Shown here: positions 1-10,024 of the stretch, in pieces
How positions within the stretch are numbered: position 1 is the first letter of the stretch
Layout of the letters: each line of letters opens with the position of its first letter
Origin: Micromonospora olivasterospora
GTDB taxonomy: Bacteria; Actinomycetota; Actinomycetes; Mycobacteriales; Micromonosporaceae
Direction of reading: 5' to 3'
Length of the DNA: 64,000 nt
Assembly: GCF_007830265.1 (NCBI RefSeq)
Contig: NZ_VLKE01000001.1
Coordinates: 2,604,001-2,668,000, forward strand
Program-made: the position numbers and the translations under genes
Notes under the pieces: generated by a model
What the model was told of the DNA's origin: nothing
Seen by the model: the letters and a program-made list of their open reading frames with translations, nothing else
Databases searched by the model: none

Positions 1-627
1 CACGCGCCGTACGTCATCAACGTGGCGACACTCAACAACCGGATCCGGATCCCGAGCCGCAAGCTGCTCCTCGGCCACGCCACCGCAGCCGCCGAGATCG
101 GCGCGAAGGGCCTGATCGTGCACGGCGGCCACGTCAACGCGGGCGACGACCTGGCGATCGGGTTCGACAACTGGCGCAAGACGTTCGCGTACGCGGCGGA
201 CTCCGGCGGCTTCGCCCTGCCGGTGCTGATCGAGAACACCGCCGGCGGCGACAACGCCTGCGCCCGACGCCTCGACGCGCTGGCCCGGCTCTGGGACGCC
301 GTCGGCGAGTACGAGGTGGGCTTCTGCCTGGACACCTGCCACGCCCACGCGGGCGGCGAGGAGCTGCTCGACCTGGTCGACCGGGTCAAGGCGATCACCG
401 GGCGGATCGACCTGGTGCACGCCAACAACTCCAAGGACGGGTTCGGCTCGGGCCGGGACCGGCACGACAACCTCGCGGGCGGCACGATCGACCCGGATCT
501 GGTGGTGGCCGTGATCCGGGCGGCGGGCGCGCCGGTGATCGTGGAGACCCCGGGCGGGGCGGACGGTCAGGGCGGCGACATCGCCTTCCTGCGCGAGCGG
601 CTCGGGGTGGGGAGTTCGGCCGCATGA
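1..627 (+). CDS. nfo: Deoxyribonuclease IV (endonuclease IV), 3' part
   Basis: AP endonuclease that cleaves 5' to abasic sites in base excision repair. The reading frame is open from base 1 (HAPYVIN...), so the true start lies before the window; 208 codons and the stop are visible. Family metal ligands can be seen: the Glu in [11 protein letters not shown], Asp and His in [12 protein letters not shown], the His in [10 protein letters not shown] followed by GRDRHDN, and the last Glu in [15 protein letters not shown] matches the conserved N-terminal strand of the TIM barrel, so only a short 5' part is missing. The stop overlaps the next start by 4 nt (ATGA), implying translational coupling to the downstream membrane protein. 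Confidence 0.95.
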   Translation, partial: HAPYVINVATLNNRIRIPSRKLLLGHATAAAEIGAKGLIVHGGHVNAGDDLAIGFDNWRKTFAYAADSGGFALPVLIENTAGGDNACARRLDALARLWDAVGEYEVGFCLDTCHAHAGGEELLDLVDRVKAITGRIDLVHANNSKDGFGSGRDRHDNLAGGTIDPDLVVAVIRAAGAPVIVETPGGADGQGGDIAFLRERLGVGSSAA

Positions 628-2762
628 CGACCGACCAGTCCGGCACGACCGGCAAGGAGACGGTCCAGCAACAGCCGGCCGCCCCGGCGGGTGAGGAGCC
701 GGGGCCCCCCGGAGCCGCCGAGGGCGCCGACGGGGGGAGGACGCCCGGCGGGAGGACCGCCGAGACGGCGGCGGCCCGCACGGACGCCGCCGCGCCGAGG
801 CCCGGGGTCGAGGAGGCCGCCGACGCCGCGAAGGCCACCGACGGCGAGCAGAGCGGCCCCGAGAAGACCGGCCCCGGTGGAGAGGACGCCGACGCCGGGA
901 AGACCGGCGGTGACGGAAAGACCGGTAGCGGCAAGACCGCCGACGCCCGAAAGAGCGGCGATGGCGCGAAGGACACCGACGCGGACAAGGCGGATCCGTG
1001 GCAGGCGTTCGCCCCGACGCCCGAGCCCGTGCCCGGGCGGGTGCGTCGGGTGCTGCGCGCGGTGGGCCGGTTCCTCGTCCACGAGTGGACGCTGGCCGTG
1101 CTCGCCGCGCTGGCGCTGGCCGTCGCGCTCACCTGGCCGACGCTGCGCTACCCGCTCTACACGCTGCCGCAGGACTACTGGGACCCGAGCCTCCAGGCCT
1201 GGCAGATGGCCTGGTCGGGGCACATCCTGCTGACCGATCCGGCGCAGCTGTGGCACTCCAACACCTTCTTCCCCGAGCCGTGGAGCTTTGCCTTCTCGGA
1301 CACGCTGCTGGGCTACGCGCCGGCCGGCATGATCGGGGCCGGCCCCGAGGCCGCGGTGCTGCGCTACAACATCATGTTCGTGCTGGCCCACGCGCTGGCG
1401 ACGCTCGGCGCGTACGCGCTGGCGCGGCAGCTCGGCGCCGGCCGGGCTGGCGCGGCGGTGGCCGGGGCCAGCTACGCGTACGCCCCGTGGCTGCTCGCCC
1501 AGGCCGGGCACCTGCACGTGGTCTCCAACGGCGGCATTCCGCTGGCACTGGCGATGCTGGCCAGGGGCCACGGCTGGTCGCTGCGGCACGGCTACCGCCC
1601 GGAGCGGCGGCGCGCCGGCTGGGCGTACGCCGGGTGGCTCGTGGCGGCGTGGCAGCTCAGCCTGGGCTTCGGCGTCGGGTTGCCGTTCGCGTACGTCCTG
1701 GCGGGGGCGACGCTGGTCGCCACGGTGGTCTGGTTCGTCCGGCGCCGGCCGGTCCGGCGGCCGTTCGGGGCCCGGCTCGTCATCGCCGACGTGCTCGGCG
1801 CGGCGCTCTTCGCCGGGGTGGGCGGGCTGCTGGCCGTTCCCTACTTCAAGGTCGCCGAGCTGCACCCGAACGCGGCACGGACCCTCGACGACATCGGCGT
1901 CTACTCCCCGCCGTTCTCGGGCTTCTTCACCGCTCCCGCCGAGTCGCGGGTCTGGGGCAGCCTGCACGAGGGCGCCCGGGCGGCGCTGCCCTGGCACCCG
2001 GAGATGACCCTGCTGCCCGGCTTCGTGCTGTACGCGCTCGCCGCGGGCGGGCTGTTCTTCTCCGTCTGGCGGGTGCGGCACCGCCTGCTGCTGCTGGCCG
2101 GGGTGCTGGTGACCGCCGTACTCGCGATGGGCACCCGGTTCTTCGGCGGCACCTTCACGTACGGCCTGCTGTTCGAGTACCTGCCGGGGTGGAACGGGCT
2201 GCGCACCCCCGGCCGGATGATGCTATGGACGACGCTCCTGCTCGGCCTGCTCGCCGCCGGCGCGGTCAGCGCCTTCGCCGTCCGGGTACGCGAACTCGCC
2301 GCCGAGCGGGTGCCGCCGTGGCCCGGCCCGTGGCTGCGGCTGGCCACCGTGCTGCCGCTGCTGCTCGTGATCGCCGAGGGGCTGAACACGACGCCGCACC
2401 CGGTGGTGCCGGCCCAGCCCGCCGCGATGCGACTGGTGGACGGCCCGACGCTGGTGCTGCCGAGCAGCCAGAACCTCGACCAGCCGGTGATGCTCTGGTC
2501 GACCAGCCGGTTCCAGGACGTCGTCAACGGCGGCAGCGGCTTCACCCCCGTCCGGCAGGCCGAGATCCGTCAGGTCACCGAGACCTTCCCGAGCCAGGCC
2601 AGCGTCACCTACCTGCGCGATCTCGGCGTACGCAACGTGGTGCTGCTGCGGAACCAGATCGCCGGCACGCCGTGGGAGACGACGATCGACGCCCCGGTCG
2701 ACACGCTCGGAATCACCCGCGAACAGATCGAGAACGCGGTGGTCTTCCACATCCCGCGGTGA
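624..2762 (+). CDS. Polytopic membrane protein with long disordered N-terminus
   Basis: 712 residues. The first ~130 are low-complexity, rich in Gly, Ala, Lys and Asp ([19 protein letters not shown]) and probably a disordered cytoplasmic tail. About ten hydrophobic segments follow, the first at roughly residues 155-170 ([17 protein letters not shown]). The first extracytoplasmic loop carries [14 protein letters not shown] and NTFFPEP, resembling the acidic loops of GT-C-fold lipid-linked sugar transferases. The soluble C-terminus is about 120 residues. The ATG overlaps the nfo stop. Function not recognised: a GT-C-like glycosyltransferase or YfhO-like envelope protein is an inference from topology only. 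The gene ends convergently against a GT87-type gene. Confidence 0.75.
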   Translation: MTTDQSGTTGKETVQQQPAAPAGEEPGPPGAAEGADGGRTPGGRTAETAAARTDAAAPRPGVEEAADAAKATDGEQSGPEKTGPGGEDADAGKTGGDGKTGSGKTADARKSGDGAKDTDADKADPWQAFAPTPEPVPGRVRRVLRAVGRFLVHEWTLAVLAALALAVALTWPTLRYPLYTLPQDYWDPSLQAWQMAWSGHILLTDPAQLWHSNTFFPEPWSFAFSDTLLGYAPAGMIGAGPEAAVLRYNIMFVLAHALATLGAYALARQLGAGRAGAAVAGASYAYAPWLLAQAGHLHVVSNGGIPLALAMLARGHGWSLRHGYRPERRRAGWAYAGWLVAAWQLSLGFGVGLPFAYVLAGATLVATVVWFVRRRPVRRPFGARLVIADVLGAALFAGVGGLLAVPYFKVAELHPNAARTLDDIGVYSPPFSGFFTAPAESRVWGSLHEGARAALPWHPEMTLLPGFVLYALAAGGLFFSVWRVRHRLLLLAGVLVTAVLAMGTRFFGGTFTYGLLFEYLPGWNGLRTPGRMMLWTTLLLGLLAAGAVSAFAVRVRELAAERVPPWPGPWLRLATVLPLLLVIAEGLNTTPHPVVPAQPAAMRLVDGPTLVLPSSQNLDQPVMLWSTSRFQDVVNGGSGFTPVRQAEIRQVTETFPSQASVTYLRDLGVRNVVLLRNQIAGTPWETTIDAPVDTLGITREQIENAVVFHIPR

Positions 2763-2813
2763 GGACGTCCGGGGGGCCGACGGTCCCGGCGTGCCGGTCG
2801 CCGGTCCCCGCCG

Positions 2814-4355
2814 TCAGGCCGCCGGCACCGCCCCTCGCCGGACGGGCTCGGACGCTCGGGGGGCCGGCCTGGCCACTGCGCCGGCCGCCAGTTCCCGGAG
2901 GCGGAGGTACCAGGGCGCGTCCAAGGCACCGTCCAGCACCCCGCCGTCCGGGTCGTCGGCGTACGTGTGCCGCACGACGTCCCGCTCGGGCCGCAGGATG
3001 TCCCTGATCACCAGCACGCAGAGCAGCACCACCGTGCCGAGCCGCAACGACGACGCGAGGACGAAGACCCCCTCGGGAAAGACCGGCCGCCCGGTGGACG
3101 CGCCGAGCAACTCGCCGTAGAAGGCGGCGAAGTAGCAGACCTCGGCCAACTGCCAGGCGAGGAAGGCACCCCACCGGGGTCGGGCGAGCACCGCCAGCGG
3201 CAGCAGCCAGAGCACGAACTGCTGCGACCAGACCTTGCTGAAGATCAGGAACGCGGCGACCACCAGGAAACAGAGCTGGGCCAGTCGGGGCCGGCGGGGC
3301 GCCACCAGGACCAGCGCGGCCACGCCGAGGCACGCCAGGACGAAGAGGGCGTACGAGAGGTGGTTCAGGGCGGGAGTGTTGGCGTTCAGCCACTGGAACG
3401 GCCCCTGATCACCGGGCGCGCCGGTGTTCACCCTGCCGTCCAGGTACCGCCCGATGTACCAGAGGGTGCCCCAGTCGATCGGTCGGGTGGTGTTCAGCTC
3501 GAAGAAGCGGTCCCAGTTGTCGCGGTAGGAAACCGCCACCGGCAGGTTCACCGCCACCAGGGCGACCGCGGCGGTGCCCAGCGCGGTCAGCGCGGCACGG
3601 AGCTTGTTGGCCCGCAGCGCGAGCACCAGGATCGGCCCGAGCAGGAACAGCGGCCACATCTTCGCGGCGCCGGCCAACCCGAGCAGCACCCCGGCCACCG
3701 CCGGCCGGCGTCTCGCCCAGGCCGCGAGCCCGAAGGCGGCCAGCCCGATGGCGAGGAAGTCCCAGTTGACCGTGGCGGTCAGGAACAGCGCGGGCGCCAG
3801 CGCGAAGAGGGCGGCGTCCCAGGGCCGTCGCCGGCGCAGGGCGAGGATCACCGCGGCGGTGGCGACGGCGAGCGCGCTGAGGGTGAGCGCGTTCAGATTG
3901 TAGAACCACTGGCCCTGGTTGATCTGGGGATCCCGGCTGCCGAGGGCGTGCACCGGCAGGCCGAGCGCACCCATGAAGTAGCCGGTGAGCACCGGATATT
4001 CCACCGGGTGGTCCCGGTACGGGACCTTGCCCTCGTTGAGCCCCTCCGCGTAGTAGAGCGCCAGCACGTCGGTGTAGCACATCCGGGTGTACTGCGCGTT
4101 GTTCTGCCAGGCGCCGTCCTGGCAGGGCGACTTCTGCACCCAGTGCAGCGCGAGGGTCAGGCACGCCAGGGCCAGGACGATCCGGGCGGCCGTCCAGAAC
4201 CGTCGGTCCCGGCCGGCGGGGCGGTCGAGGGCCACCGCGTGGTCGCCGACGGGGCCACCGATCGCCTCGGACGCGCCGCGGACGAATCCGTCGGAACGTG
4301 ACGGGTGGTCGTTGCCCCCGGCGTCGTCGATGCCGGCCGTCGACTGGCTGCTCAT
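2814..4355 (-). CDS. GT87-family (DUF2029) membrane glycosyltransferase
   Basis: 513 residues with about ten membrane segments. It resembles the GT87/PimE-type polyprenyl-phosphate mannose-dependent transferases that extend lipid-linked glycans on the outer face of the membrane. The first TM (IVLALACLTLALHWV) is followed by a loop with CYTDVLALYYAEGL and the conserved-looking PYRDHPVEYPVLTGYFMG, typical of the catalytic loop of this family. The C-terminal ~60 residues are soluble. It lies just downstream of the PBP gene on the same strand, as the GT87 gene Rv0051 lies next to ponA1 in mycobacteria. Substrate unknown. Confidence 0.8.
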   Translation of the reverse strand: MSSQSTAGIDDAGGNDHPSRSDGFVRGASEAIGGPVGDHAVALDRPAGRDRRFWTAARIVLALACLTLALHWVQKSPCQDGAWQNNAQYTRMCYTDVLALYYAEGLNEGKVPYRDHPVEYPVLTGYFMGALGLPVHALGSRDPQINQGQWFYNLNALTLSALAVATAAVILALRRRRPWDAALFALAPALFLTATVNWDFLAIGLAAFGLAAWARRRPAVAGVLLGLAGAAKMWPLFLLGPILVLALRANKLRAALTALGTAAVALVAVNLPVAVSYRDNWDRFFELNTTRPIDWGTLWYIGRYLDGRVNTGAPGDQGPFQWLNANTPALNHLSYALFVLACLGVAALVLVAPRRPRLAQLCFLVVAAFLIFSKVWSQQFVLWLLPLAVLARPRWGAFLAWQLAEVCYFAAFYGELLGASTGRPVFPEGVFVLASSLRLGTVVLLCVLVIRDILRPERDVVRHTYADDPDGGVLDGALDAPWYLRLRELAAGAVARPAPRASEPVRRGAVPAA

Positions 4356-4417
4356 GGAAATGCATCCTGCCGTACGTCGGCCGGCTGGACGAGCAGACGC
4401 CGCCCCATCAGTAACCG

Positions 4418-4454
4418 CGAACGGCGGCCGGACGCAGGGTCCGACCGCCGTTCG
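4418..4454 (-). terminator. Probable terminator downstream of the PBP gene
   Basis: Inverted repeat with outer arms CGAACGGCGG (4418-4427) and CCGCCGTTCG (4445-4454), plus an inner five-base pairing. It sits 19 nt after the PBP stop on the minus strand. There is no U-tract, as is usual in high-GC actinomycetes. Confidence 0.6.
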
Positions 4455-4472
4455 GGATGAGGCTGGGCGTCG

Positions 4473-7367
4473 CTAGTCCCGGGCGCGGGGCGCTGTGGTG
4501 GGCAGCAGCCCGCCGCCCTGCCCGCCGTCCCGGGGACCGGGCGGGTTGTCGGGGCCACCGGTTCCGCCGCCCGGGCCGCCCTGGTTGCCGCCCTGGTTGC
4601 CGCCGGGGTTGTTCGGGTTCTGCGGGCACCCGAAGATGTCCAGCGGCCCGCAGTTCCGTCCCGGCGTCGGCGGCGGCGGGGGCGGCTGGGTGCCGTTGCC
4701 GGCGTCCTGGTCACCCACGCCCGTGACCGACGGCAGGCTCTCCTTGTCCTTGCCGTCCAGCGCCGCGTTCATGTACCGCTGCCAGATGGCGCCCGGCAGC
4801 TTGGAGCCGCCGATGTCGTTGCCGTTCTTGTCGATGATCTCCGGCTTCTTCGGGTCCCGGCTGCCCACCCAGACGGCGGTGGCGAGCTGCGGGGTGTAGC
4901 CGACCATCCAGGCGTGGGCGTTGTGCCTGCTGTCGTACTTCTCCCAGGTGCCCGTCTTGGCCGCCACCTCCCGGCCGTTCTCCAGCGACCGGCCGTTCGG
5001 CGCGGCGATCTGCTTGAGGACGCCGGTGACCTCGTTCGCGACGTCCTTCCGGATGCGCTGCTGCGGGCTGAGCTTCTCGCCGTCGATGACCTTCCACTTG
5101 CCGGTGTCCTGGTCCTGCTGCTCGACCTTGAGCACGAAGTGGGCCTTGTTGTACTTGCCGTCGTTGGCGAGCGTGGCGAGGCCGTTGGCGTGGTCGAGCA
5201 CGGTCACCGGGTACTGGCCGTAGCCGATCACGTGGTAGAAGGGCGCGGGCGCGACGTCCGCGCCCTTCTTCTTGGTCAGGTCGACCGCCTTCGGCGGGTT
5301 GTCGGAGGTGGTCCACATGGTGGTGATGCCCGCCTGCCGGGCCATGTCCACCACCTTGTCCGGCCCGATCTTCTCGCTGACGTGGAAGAACGGCACGTTG
5401 TACGACTGGATGGTCGAAGACTCCAACGTGCACCACTTGCCGCAGGTCTTGCTCACGTCCCGACCGGCGTTCTGCACCGGGTTCTTGAAGCCCTTCGGCT
5501 TGAACGGCGTGGCGTCCCAGTGCGACTTCACGGAGATGCCGGCGTTGATGGCGGCGGCCAGCGTGTAGACCTTGAACGACGAACCGGGGGGGTGGCCGCC
5601 GGTGATGTTGCCGCTGGCGTCGGTGTTCTTGCCGGCGTAGTCGAAGTCCGCGCCGCTGTCGCCGCCGTAGTAGGCCAGGACCCGGCCGTTCTTCGGGTCG
5701 ATCGAGACCACCGCCGCCATCAGGTTCTTCGGCTGGTCGGCGAGCTCCGAGTTCTTCTTGGCCCGCATCGCGGTGTTCTCCGCGGCGGTCTGGAGCTTCG
5801 GGTCGATCGTGGTCTGGATCCGGTAGCCGCCGTCGCGCAGCGCGTCGACGCAGCTGATCTTTCCGGCCGCCCCGGAGTTGGTGCAGATGCCCATCTGCTC
5901 CATCTCCTCGCGGACGTAGTTGATGACATTGCCACGCGGGGTCTTCACGCCGAAGGCGGCCGAGCCGGCGTCCTTCGGGCTCAGCGTCTTCGGGTACTGG
6001 TCGTCGGTGGGCCGCTGCGGCCGGTTCGGCGCGTTGAGCCAGCCCTCGGCGACCATGCCGTCGAGCACGTACGTCCACCGCGCCTTGGCGTCGGTCGGGT
6101 TGACCGCCGGGTCGTACCCCTTGTGGGTCTCGCTCGCGACCGGCTGCTTGATCAGCGCGGCGAGCACGGCCGCCTGGGCGACGGTGAGCTTCTTGGTCGG
6201 TACCCCGAAGTAGGTCTGCGCCGCCGCCTCGATGCCGTACGCGCCGCGCCCGAAGTAGATCACGTTGAGGTAGTGCTCCATGATCTCGGGCTTGGAGTAC
6301 TTGTCGTTCAGCTTGGAGGCGAGGATCGCCTCCTTCACCTTCCGGGCGTACGTGTCGTCCTTCAGGTTGTCGTAGGCGTTGCGGGCGTACTGCTGGGTGA
6401 TGGTCGACGCGCCCTGCTTGTCGCCGCCGGTGAAGTTGTTCCAGGCGGCCCGGGCGATGCCCTTGTAGTCGACGCCGGAGTGCCGGTAGAAGTTCCGGTC
6501 CTCGGCGGCGGCCACCGCGTCCTGCACCCACTGCGGGATGTCGTCGATCTTGACGAGCTGGCGGTTCTGGGTGCCGAGCTTGGCCAGGACGGTCTTGTTG
6601 TCCTTGGCGTACACGGTGGTGGACAGCGGCATCGGCACCTGCTCGGGCAGGACGACCGTCGTGGAGTAGTAGGTGAAGCCGACGACGCCGATGCCGGCGA
6701 GCATGATGAACACCGCGAGGCTCGCGATCATCAGGTTGACCCGCCGGCGTTTCTTCGCCCGCGCGACGGCGTCCGGGTCGCCCGCGCCGCGGCGGCCGCC
6801 GCGGCCCGGCCCGGTCGGTCCGCCGGGTCCGCCCGGCCCGCCTGCACCGCCGCCGGGGACCGACGCCATCCCGGCCCGGCCCACGGAGGCCCGGCCGGCA
6901 GGCCCGCCCACGACCGCGGCGCCCACGCTCGCCCGGCCGGCGCCGACCGAGGCACGCCCGGCCGGCCCGCTGCCCGGCGCGGGCGACACGGGCACGGACG
7001 CCCGGCCCGCGCCGGCACGACCGGCCGCGGGCCCGCCCGGTGCCGGGGACACGGGCACGGACGCCCGGCCGGGGCCCGCGCGCCCGACCGAGGCGGAACC
7101 CACGGAAGCGGAACCCACCGACGCCGAGCCGGAGGCGCCGCGCGGCGGGACGGACGCGGAGCCGCCCACCGAGGCTCGGCCGCCGGCGGCGGCACCCCGG
7201 GGCGCGACGGAGGCACGGCCCGGTGGTGCCGCACCCTCTGCTGACCAGCCGCCGCGGGCGTCACCGCCCCGGTGGTAGGCGTCGGCCGCTCCCGCGCCCG
7301 GGTCGCCGTTGGCACCCGGGATCTGGGCCCGCCCACGCGAAGAGCTGGGATCGCCGTACGAGTTCAT
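4473..7367 (-). CDS. Class A penicillin-binding protein (transglycosylase/transpeptidase)
   Basis: Bifunctional peptidoglycan synthase, 964 residues. Residues 1-205 are disordered and Gly/Ala/Arg/Ser-rich, with about a dozen GRASV/GSASV units. A single TM segment (LMIASLAVFIMLAGIGVVGF) follows. The GT51 domain shows EDRNFYRHSGVDYKGI and GASTITQQYARN. The transpeptidase domain has the SxxK motif in PGSSFKVYTL, SxN as SYN, and KTG in AAKTGTW. The C-terminal ~60 residues are Pro/Gly-rich and extracytoplasmic (GGNQGGNQGG). The gene is positioned like mycobacterial ponA1, between the GT87 and DUF5318 genes. The start is the first ATG, 12 nt into an otherwise unblocked frame; a start nearer the TM cannot be excluded. 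Confidence 0.95.
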   Translation of the reverse strand: MNSYGDPSSSRGRAQIPGANGDPGAGAADAYHRGGDARGGWSAEGAAPPGRASVAPRGAAAGGRASVGGSASVPPRGASGSASVGSASVGSASVGRAGPGRASVPVSPAPGGPAAGRAGAGRASVPVSPAPGSGPAGRASVGAGRASVGAAVVGGPAGRASVGRAGMASVPGGGAGGPGGPGGPTGPGRGGRRGAGDPDAVARAKKRRRVNLMIASLAVFIMLAGIGVVGFTYYSTTVVLPEQVPMPLSTTVYAKDNKTVLAKLGTQNRQLVKIDDIPQWVQDAVAAAEDRNFYRHSGVDYKGIARAAWNNFTGGDKQGASTITQQYARNAYDNLKDDTYARKVKEAILASKLNDKYSKPEIMEHYLNVIYFGRGAYGIEAAAQTYFGVPTKKLTVAQAAVLAALIKQPVASETHKGYDPAVNPTDAKARWTYVLDGMVAEGWLNAPNRPQRPTDDQYPKTLSPKDAGSAAFGVKTPRGNVINYVREEMEQMGICTNSGAAGKISCVDALRDGGYRIQTTIDPKLQTAAENTAMRAKKNSELADQPKNLMAAVVSIDPKNGRVLAYYGGDSGADFDYAGKNTDASGNITGGHPPGSSFKVYTLAAAINAGISVKSHWDATPFKPKGFKNPVQNAGRDVSKTCGKWCTLESSTIQSYNVPFFHVSEKIGPDKVVDMARQAGITTMWTTSDNPPKAVDLTKKKGADVAPAPFYHVIGYGQYPVTVLDHANGLATLANDGKYNKAHFVLKVEQQDQDTGKWKVIDGEKLSPQQRIRKDVANEVTGVLKQIAAPNGRSLENGREVAAKTGTWEKYDSRHNAHAWMVGYTPQLATAVWVGSRDPKKPEIIDKNGNDIGGSKLPGAIWQRYMNAALDGKDKESLPSVTGVGDQDAGNGTQPPPPPPTPGRNCGPLDIFGCPQNPNNPGGNQGGNQGGPGGGTGGPDNPPGPRDGGQGGGLLPTTAPRARD

Positions 7368-7558
7368 TCCTCACACCCTGCCGGTCGCGGTGGGACGCGG
7401 CTGCGTCGCCACCGGGTTGCCGTGAGCTGAAACACGCGATGTAGCCGCCCAGGCCCGCCGGGTCGGCCGCGCAGTCTCCGGACCATTTGGACTATTCACG
7501 TCAAAGAGCCGCCGGTCGTCCCGCCTCCTCCACCCCGGGCCAACCGAGTCAGCTGCGT

Positions 7559-8032
7559 TCACCGTTGCGCCTCTCGCCTCCGCCGAGCGGCCGAACCCGC
7601 GCCCGTGGCCGAGGCAGCCGGGCTTCCGGCCGCGTCCTGCTCCACTCCGCCCTCCGCGCCGCCGGCCAACCCGTCCCGGCCGAGCAGGAACTGCTCGACG
7701 AGATGGTTCCACTCACAGCCGAGGCACACCTCCACCACGAAGACCTGAAACTCACGCAGCGTCATCGCCAGGACGGACAGCTCGGCCAGGTTACGCGCCT
7801 GACCGGCGGACTGCTTGAGTTCGTCGCCGTAAATGTAGTGGACATGGACGAGGTTCTCGCTGCGGCAGATCGGGCAGCGCTCCTCGGTCGGCTCACCGTG
7901 GAACCGGGCGGCGTTCTTCAGGTACGGCGACGCGTCGCACACGTCGTGCGTGCTCACCCGACTGGTGAGGAGCTCGCGCAGCACCGCTCGCTTCCGGAGC
8001 GAGTAGTCGACGACCTGGCGCTGCGTACGCAT
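7559..8032 (-). CDS. DUF5318 family protein, zinc-ribbon-like
   Basis: 157 residues. It begins MRTQRQVVDYSLRKRAVL, characteristic of the actinobacterial DUF5318 family (Rv0049-like). Two Cys pairs, CPIC (around residue 58) and CLGC (around residue 104), could bind zinc. The C-terminal ~35 residues are low-complexity. The position between the PBP gene and padR-ino1 matches the mycobacterial arrangement. No biochemical function is established for the family as far as I know. It is transcribed toward the PBP gene, 191 nt before the PBP start, so the two may or may not share a transcript. Confidence 0.85.
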   Translation of the reverse strand: MRTQRQVVDYSLRKRAVLRELLTSRVSTHDVCDASPYLKNAARFHGEPTEERCPICRSENLVHVHYIYGDELKQSAGQARNLAELSVLAMTLREFQVFVVEVCLGCEWNHLVEQFLLGRDGLAGGAEGGVEQDAAGSPAASATGAGSAARRRREAQR

Positions 8033-8141
8033 GCCGAAGAGGGTACGCGGTCCGGCCCGACGAGGCGACCGCCGTCACATTCCGTAACCCCCGGGATCCG
8101 AAAACAGGGGTTTGCCTTGATCATGGGTGAACCGCTAACGT

Positions 8142-8166
8142 GCGATGTATCGGACCGATACATCGC
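8142..8166. promoter_or_regulatory. Perfect 25-bp palindrome, probable PadR operator
   Basis: Left half GCGATGTATCGG (8142-8153), one central base, right half CCGATACATCGC (8155-8166): a perfect dyad. PadR regulators bind ATGT...ACAT dyads and these words sit in the arms. The site is 41 nt upstream of the padR GTG start, so autoregulation of the padR-ino1 unit is the simplest reading (inference). Confidence 0.8.
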
Positions 8167-8207
8167 GGAGGTTACCTCTCCGCGTCGGGGGTAAGAGGGG
8201 GTGGCCC

Positions 8208-8843
8208 GTGCTCGAGCTCGCCATCCTCGGTCTCCTGCAGGAGTCCCCGATGCACGGCTACGAGCTCCGCAAGGAGTTGGCGGCCAAGTTGGGCGCGATC
8301 CGGGCGGCGATCAGCTACGGCTCGCTCTACCCGACCCTGCGCCGGCTGCAGGCGGCGGGATGGATAACCGAAGCCGCCGAGACACCCGCGACCGCCGAGG
8401 AGGTTCCCGCGCTGACCAGCCGACGAGGTCGGGTGGTCTACAAAATCACCGCAGAGGGCAAGGAACGCTTCGCCCAACTGATCGCGCAGGCCGGTCCCGA
8501 GACGTACGACGACACCGGGTTCGGCGTGCACTTCGCGTTCTTCGCCCGCACGGACCAGGCGACCCGCCTCCGGATACTGGAGGGTCGCCGCCGCAAGATC
8601 GAGGAACGCCGCGAGGGGCTTCGCGACGTGCTGGCCCGCGCGGCCGAACGCCTCGACGCGTACACCCTGGAACTGCAACGCCACGGCCTCGATGCCTGTG
8701 AGCGTGAGGTCCGCTGGCTGGAGGAGCTCATCGCCAACGAGCGCTCCGGCCGGGCCCCGACGGCCCCCCAAGCCGGGACGGCCGGCGGCCGAGAAAACGA
8801 AAGCCCGCCTCCGCCTGGAGAGTCCAGGAAAGAGCGGCCGTGA
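8208..8843 (+). CDS. PadR family transcriptional regulator
   Basis: 211 residues from the GTG at 8208, which has a purine-rich AGAGGGGG site just upstream. The longer frame from 8145 would start inside the palindromic operator and is less likely. The N-terminal winged helix is VLELAILGLLQESPMHGYELRKEL, split by SYGSLYPTLRRLQAAGWI, the PadR signature. The C-terminal helical dimerisation arm runs over residues ~115-190. It lies 24 nt upstream of ino1 in the same orientation, as in mycobacteria (Rv0047c/ino1), so it probably controls inositol synthesis and itself. Confidence 0.92.
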   Translation: MLELAILGLLQESPMHGYELRKELAAKLGAIRAAISYGSLYPTLRRLQAAGWITEAAETPATAEEVPALTSRRGRVVYKITAEGKERFAQLIAQAGPETYDDTGFGVHFAFFARTDQATRLRILEGRRRKIEERREGLRDVLARAAERLDAYTLELQRHGLDACEREVRWLEELIANERSGRAPTAPQAGTAGGRENESPPPPGESRKERP

Positions 8844-8867
8844 TGAAAGAAGAAGGAGGCAGACGCT

Positions 8868-9947
8868 ATGGGCTCCGTCCGCGTCGCCATCGTCGGTGTG
8901 GGTAACTGCGCCTCGTCGCTCGTCCAGGGCGTGGAGTACTACCGGAACGCCGACCCGACCGACCGCGTCCCGGGTCTCATGCACGTCACCTTCGGCGACT
9001 ACCACGTCTCGGACGTGGAGTTCGTCGCGGCGTTCGACGTGGACGCCAAGAAGGTGGGCATGGACCTCGCGGAGGCGATCGTCGCCAGCGAGAACAACAC
9101 GATCAAGCTGTGCGACGTGCCGCCGACCGGCGTGAGCGTGCAGCGCGGCCCGACGTTCGACGGCCTGGGCCAGTACTACCGCGAGATCATCGAGGAGTCG
9201 GACGTCGCGCCGGTCGACGTGGCCCAGGCGCTGCGCGACGCCCAGGTCGACGTGGTCGTCTCCTACCTTCCCGTGGGCTCGGAGGAGGCCGACAAGTTCT
9301 ACGCCCAGGCCGCGATCGACGCCGGCTGCGCGTTCGTCAACGCCCTGCCCGTTTTCATCGCCTCCGACCCGGTCTGGGCGAAGAAGTTCGAGGACGCGGG
9401 CCTGCCGATCGTCGGCGACGACATCAAGAGCCAGGTCGGCGCCACCATCGTGCACCGCGCGCTGGCGAAGCTGTTCGAGGACCGCGGCGTCGAGCTGCTG
9501 CGCACGTACCAGCTCAACTTCGGCGGCAACATGGACTTCATGAACATGCTGGAGCGCAACCGGCTGGTCTCGAAGAAGATCTCGAAGACCCAGTCGGTCA
9601 CCTCCCAGATCCCGCACGAGATGAGCAAGAGCGACGTGCACATCGGCCCGTCGGACCACGTGCCGTGGCTGGACGACCGCAAGTGGGCGTACATCCGCCT
9701 GGAGGGCCGTTCCTTCGGTGACGCCCCGCTGAACGCGGAGCTGAAGCTCGAGGTGTGGGACTCGCCGAACTCGGCCGGCGTCATCATCGACGCGGTCCGG
9801 GCCGCGAAGATCGCCCTGGACCGGAAGATCGGCGGCCCGATCCTGTCGGCCTCGTCGTACTTCATGAAGTCCCCGCCCGTGCAGTACGCCGACCACGAGG
9901 CGCACGCCGCCGTCGAGGCGTTCATCGCCGGTGAGGTCGAGCGCTGA
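8868..9947 (+). CDS. ino1: myo-Inositol-1-phosphate synthase
   Basis: 359 residues; converts glucose 6-phosphate to inositol 3-phosphate with NAD, the first step to phosphatidylinositol and mycothiol. A Rossmann motif lies at the N-terminus ([20 protein letters not shown]). Later family motifs include [37 protein letters not shown] and [11 protein letters not shown]. The length fits the short bacterial/archaeal form of the enzyme. An AGAAGGAGG ribosome site precedes the ATG. It is downstream of padR, and the transcript ends at the strong hairpin at 9967. Confidence 0.97.
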   Translation: MGSVRVAIVGVGNCASSLVQGVEYYRNADPTDRVPGLMHVTFGDYHVSDVEFVAAFDVDAKKVGMDLAEAIVASENNTIKLCDVPPTGVSVQRGPTFDGLGQYYREIIEESDVAPVDVAQALRDAQVDVVVSYLPVGSEEADKFYAQAAIDAGCAFVNALPVFIASDPVWAKKFEDAGLPIVGDDIKSQVGATIVHRALAKLFEDRGVELLRTYQLNFGGNMDFMNMLERNRLVSKKISKTQSVTSQIPHEMSKSDVHIGPSDHVPWLDDRKWAYIRLEGRSFGDAPLNAELKLEVWDSPNSAGVIIDAVRAAKIALDRKIGGPILSASSYFMKSPPVQYADHEAHAAVEAFIAGEVER

Positions 9948-9966
9948 CCCGCTGACCGCAGCACCG

Positions 9967-10000
9967 CCGTGGGCCGGGTCCGTCTGGACCCGGCCCACGG
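9967..10000. terminator. Strong bidirectional hairpin terminator
   Basis: A perfect 15-bp stem (CCGTGGGCCGGGTCC / GGACCCGGCCCACGG) with a 4-nt loop GTCT, placed between convergent ino1 and the alkyltransferase gene. Confidence 0.85.
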
Positions 10001-10024
10001 CATGTCAGCCGCGCGAATCGACCG

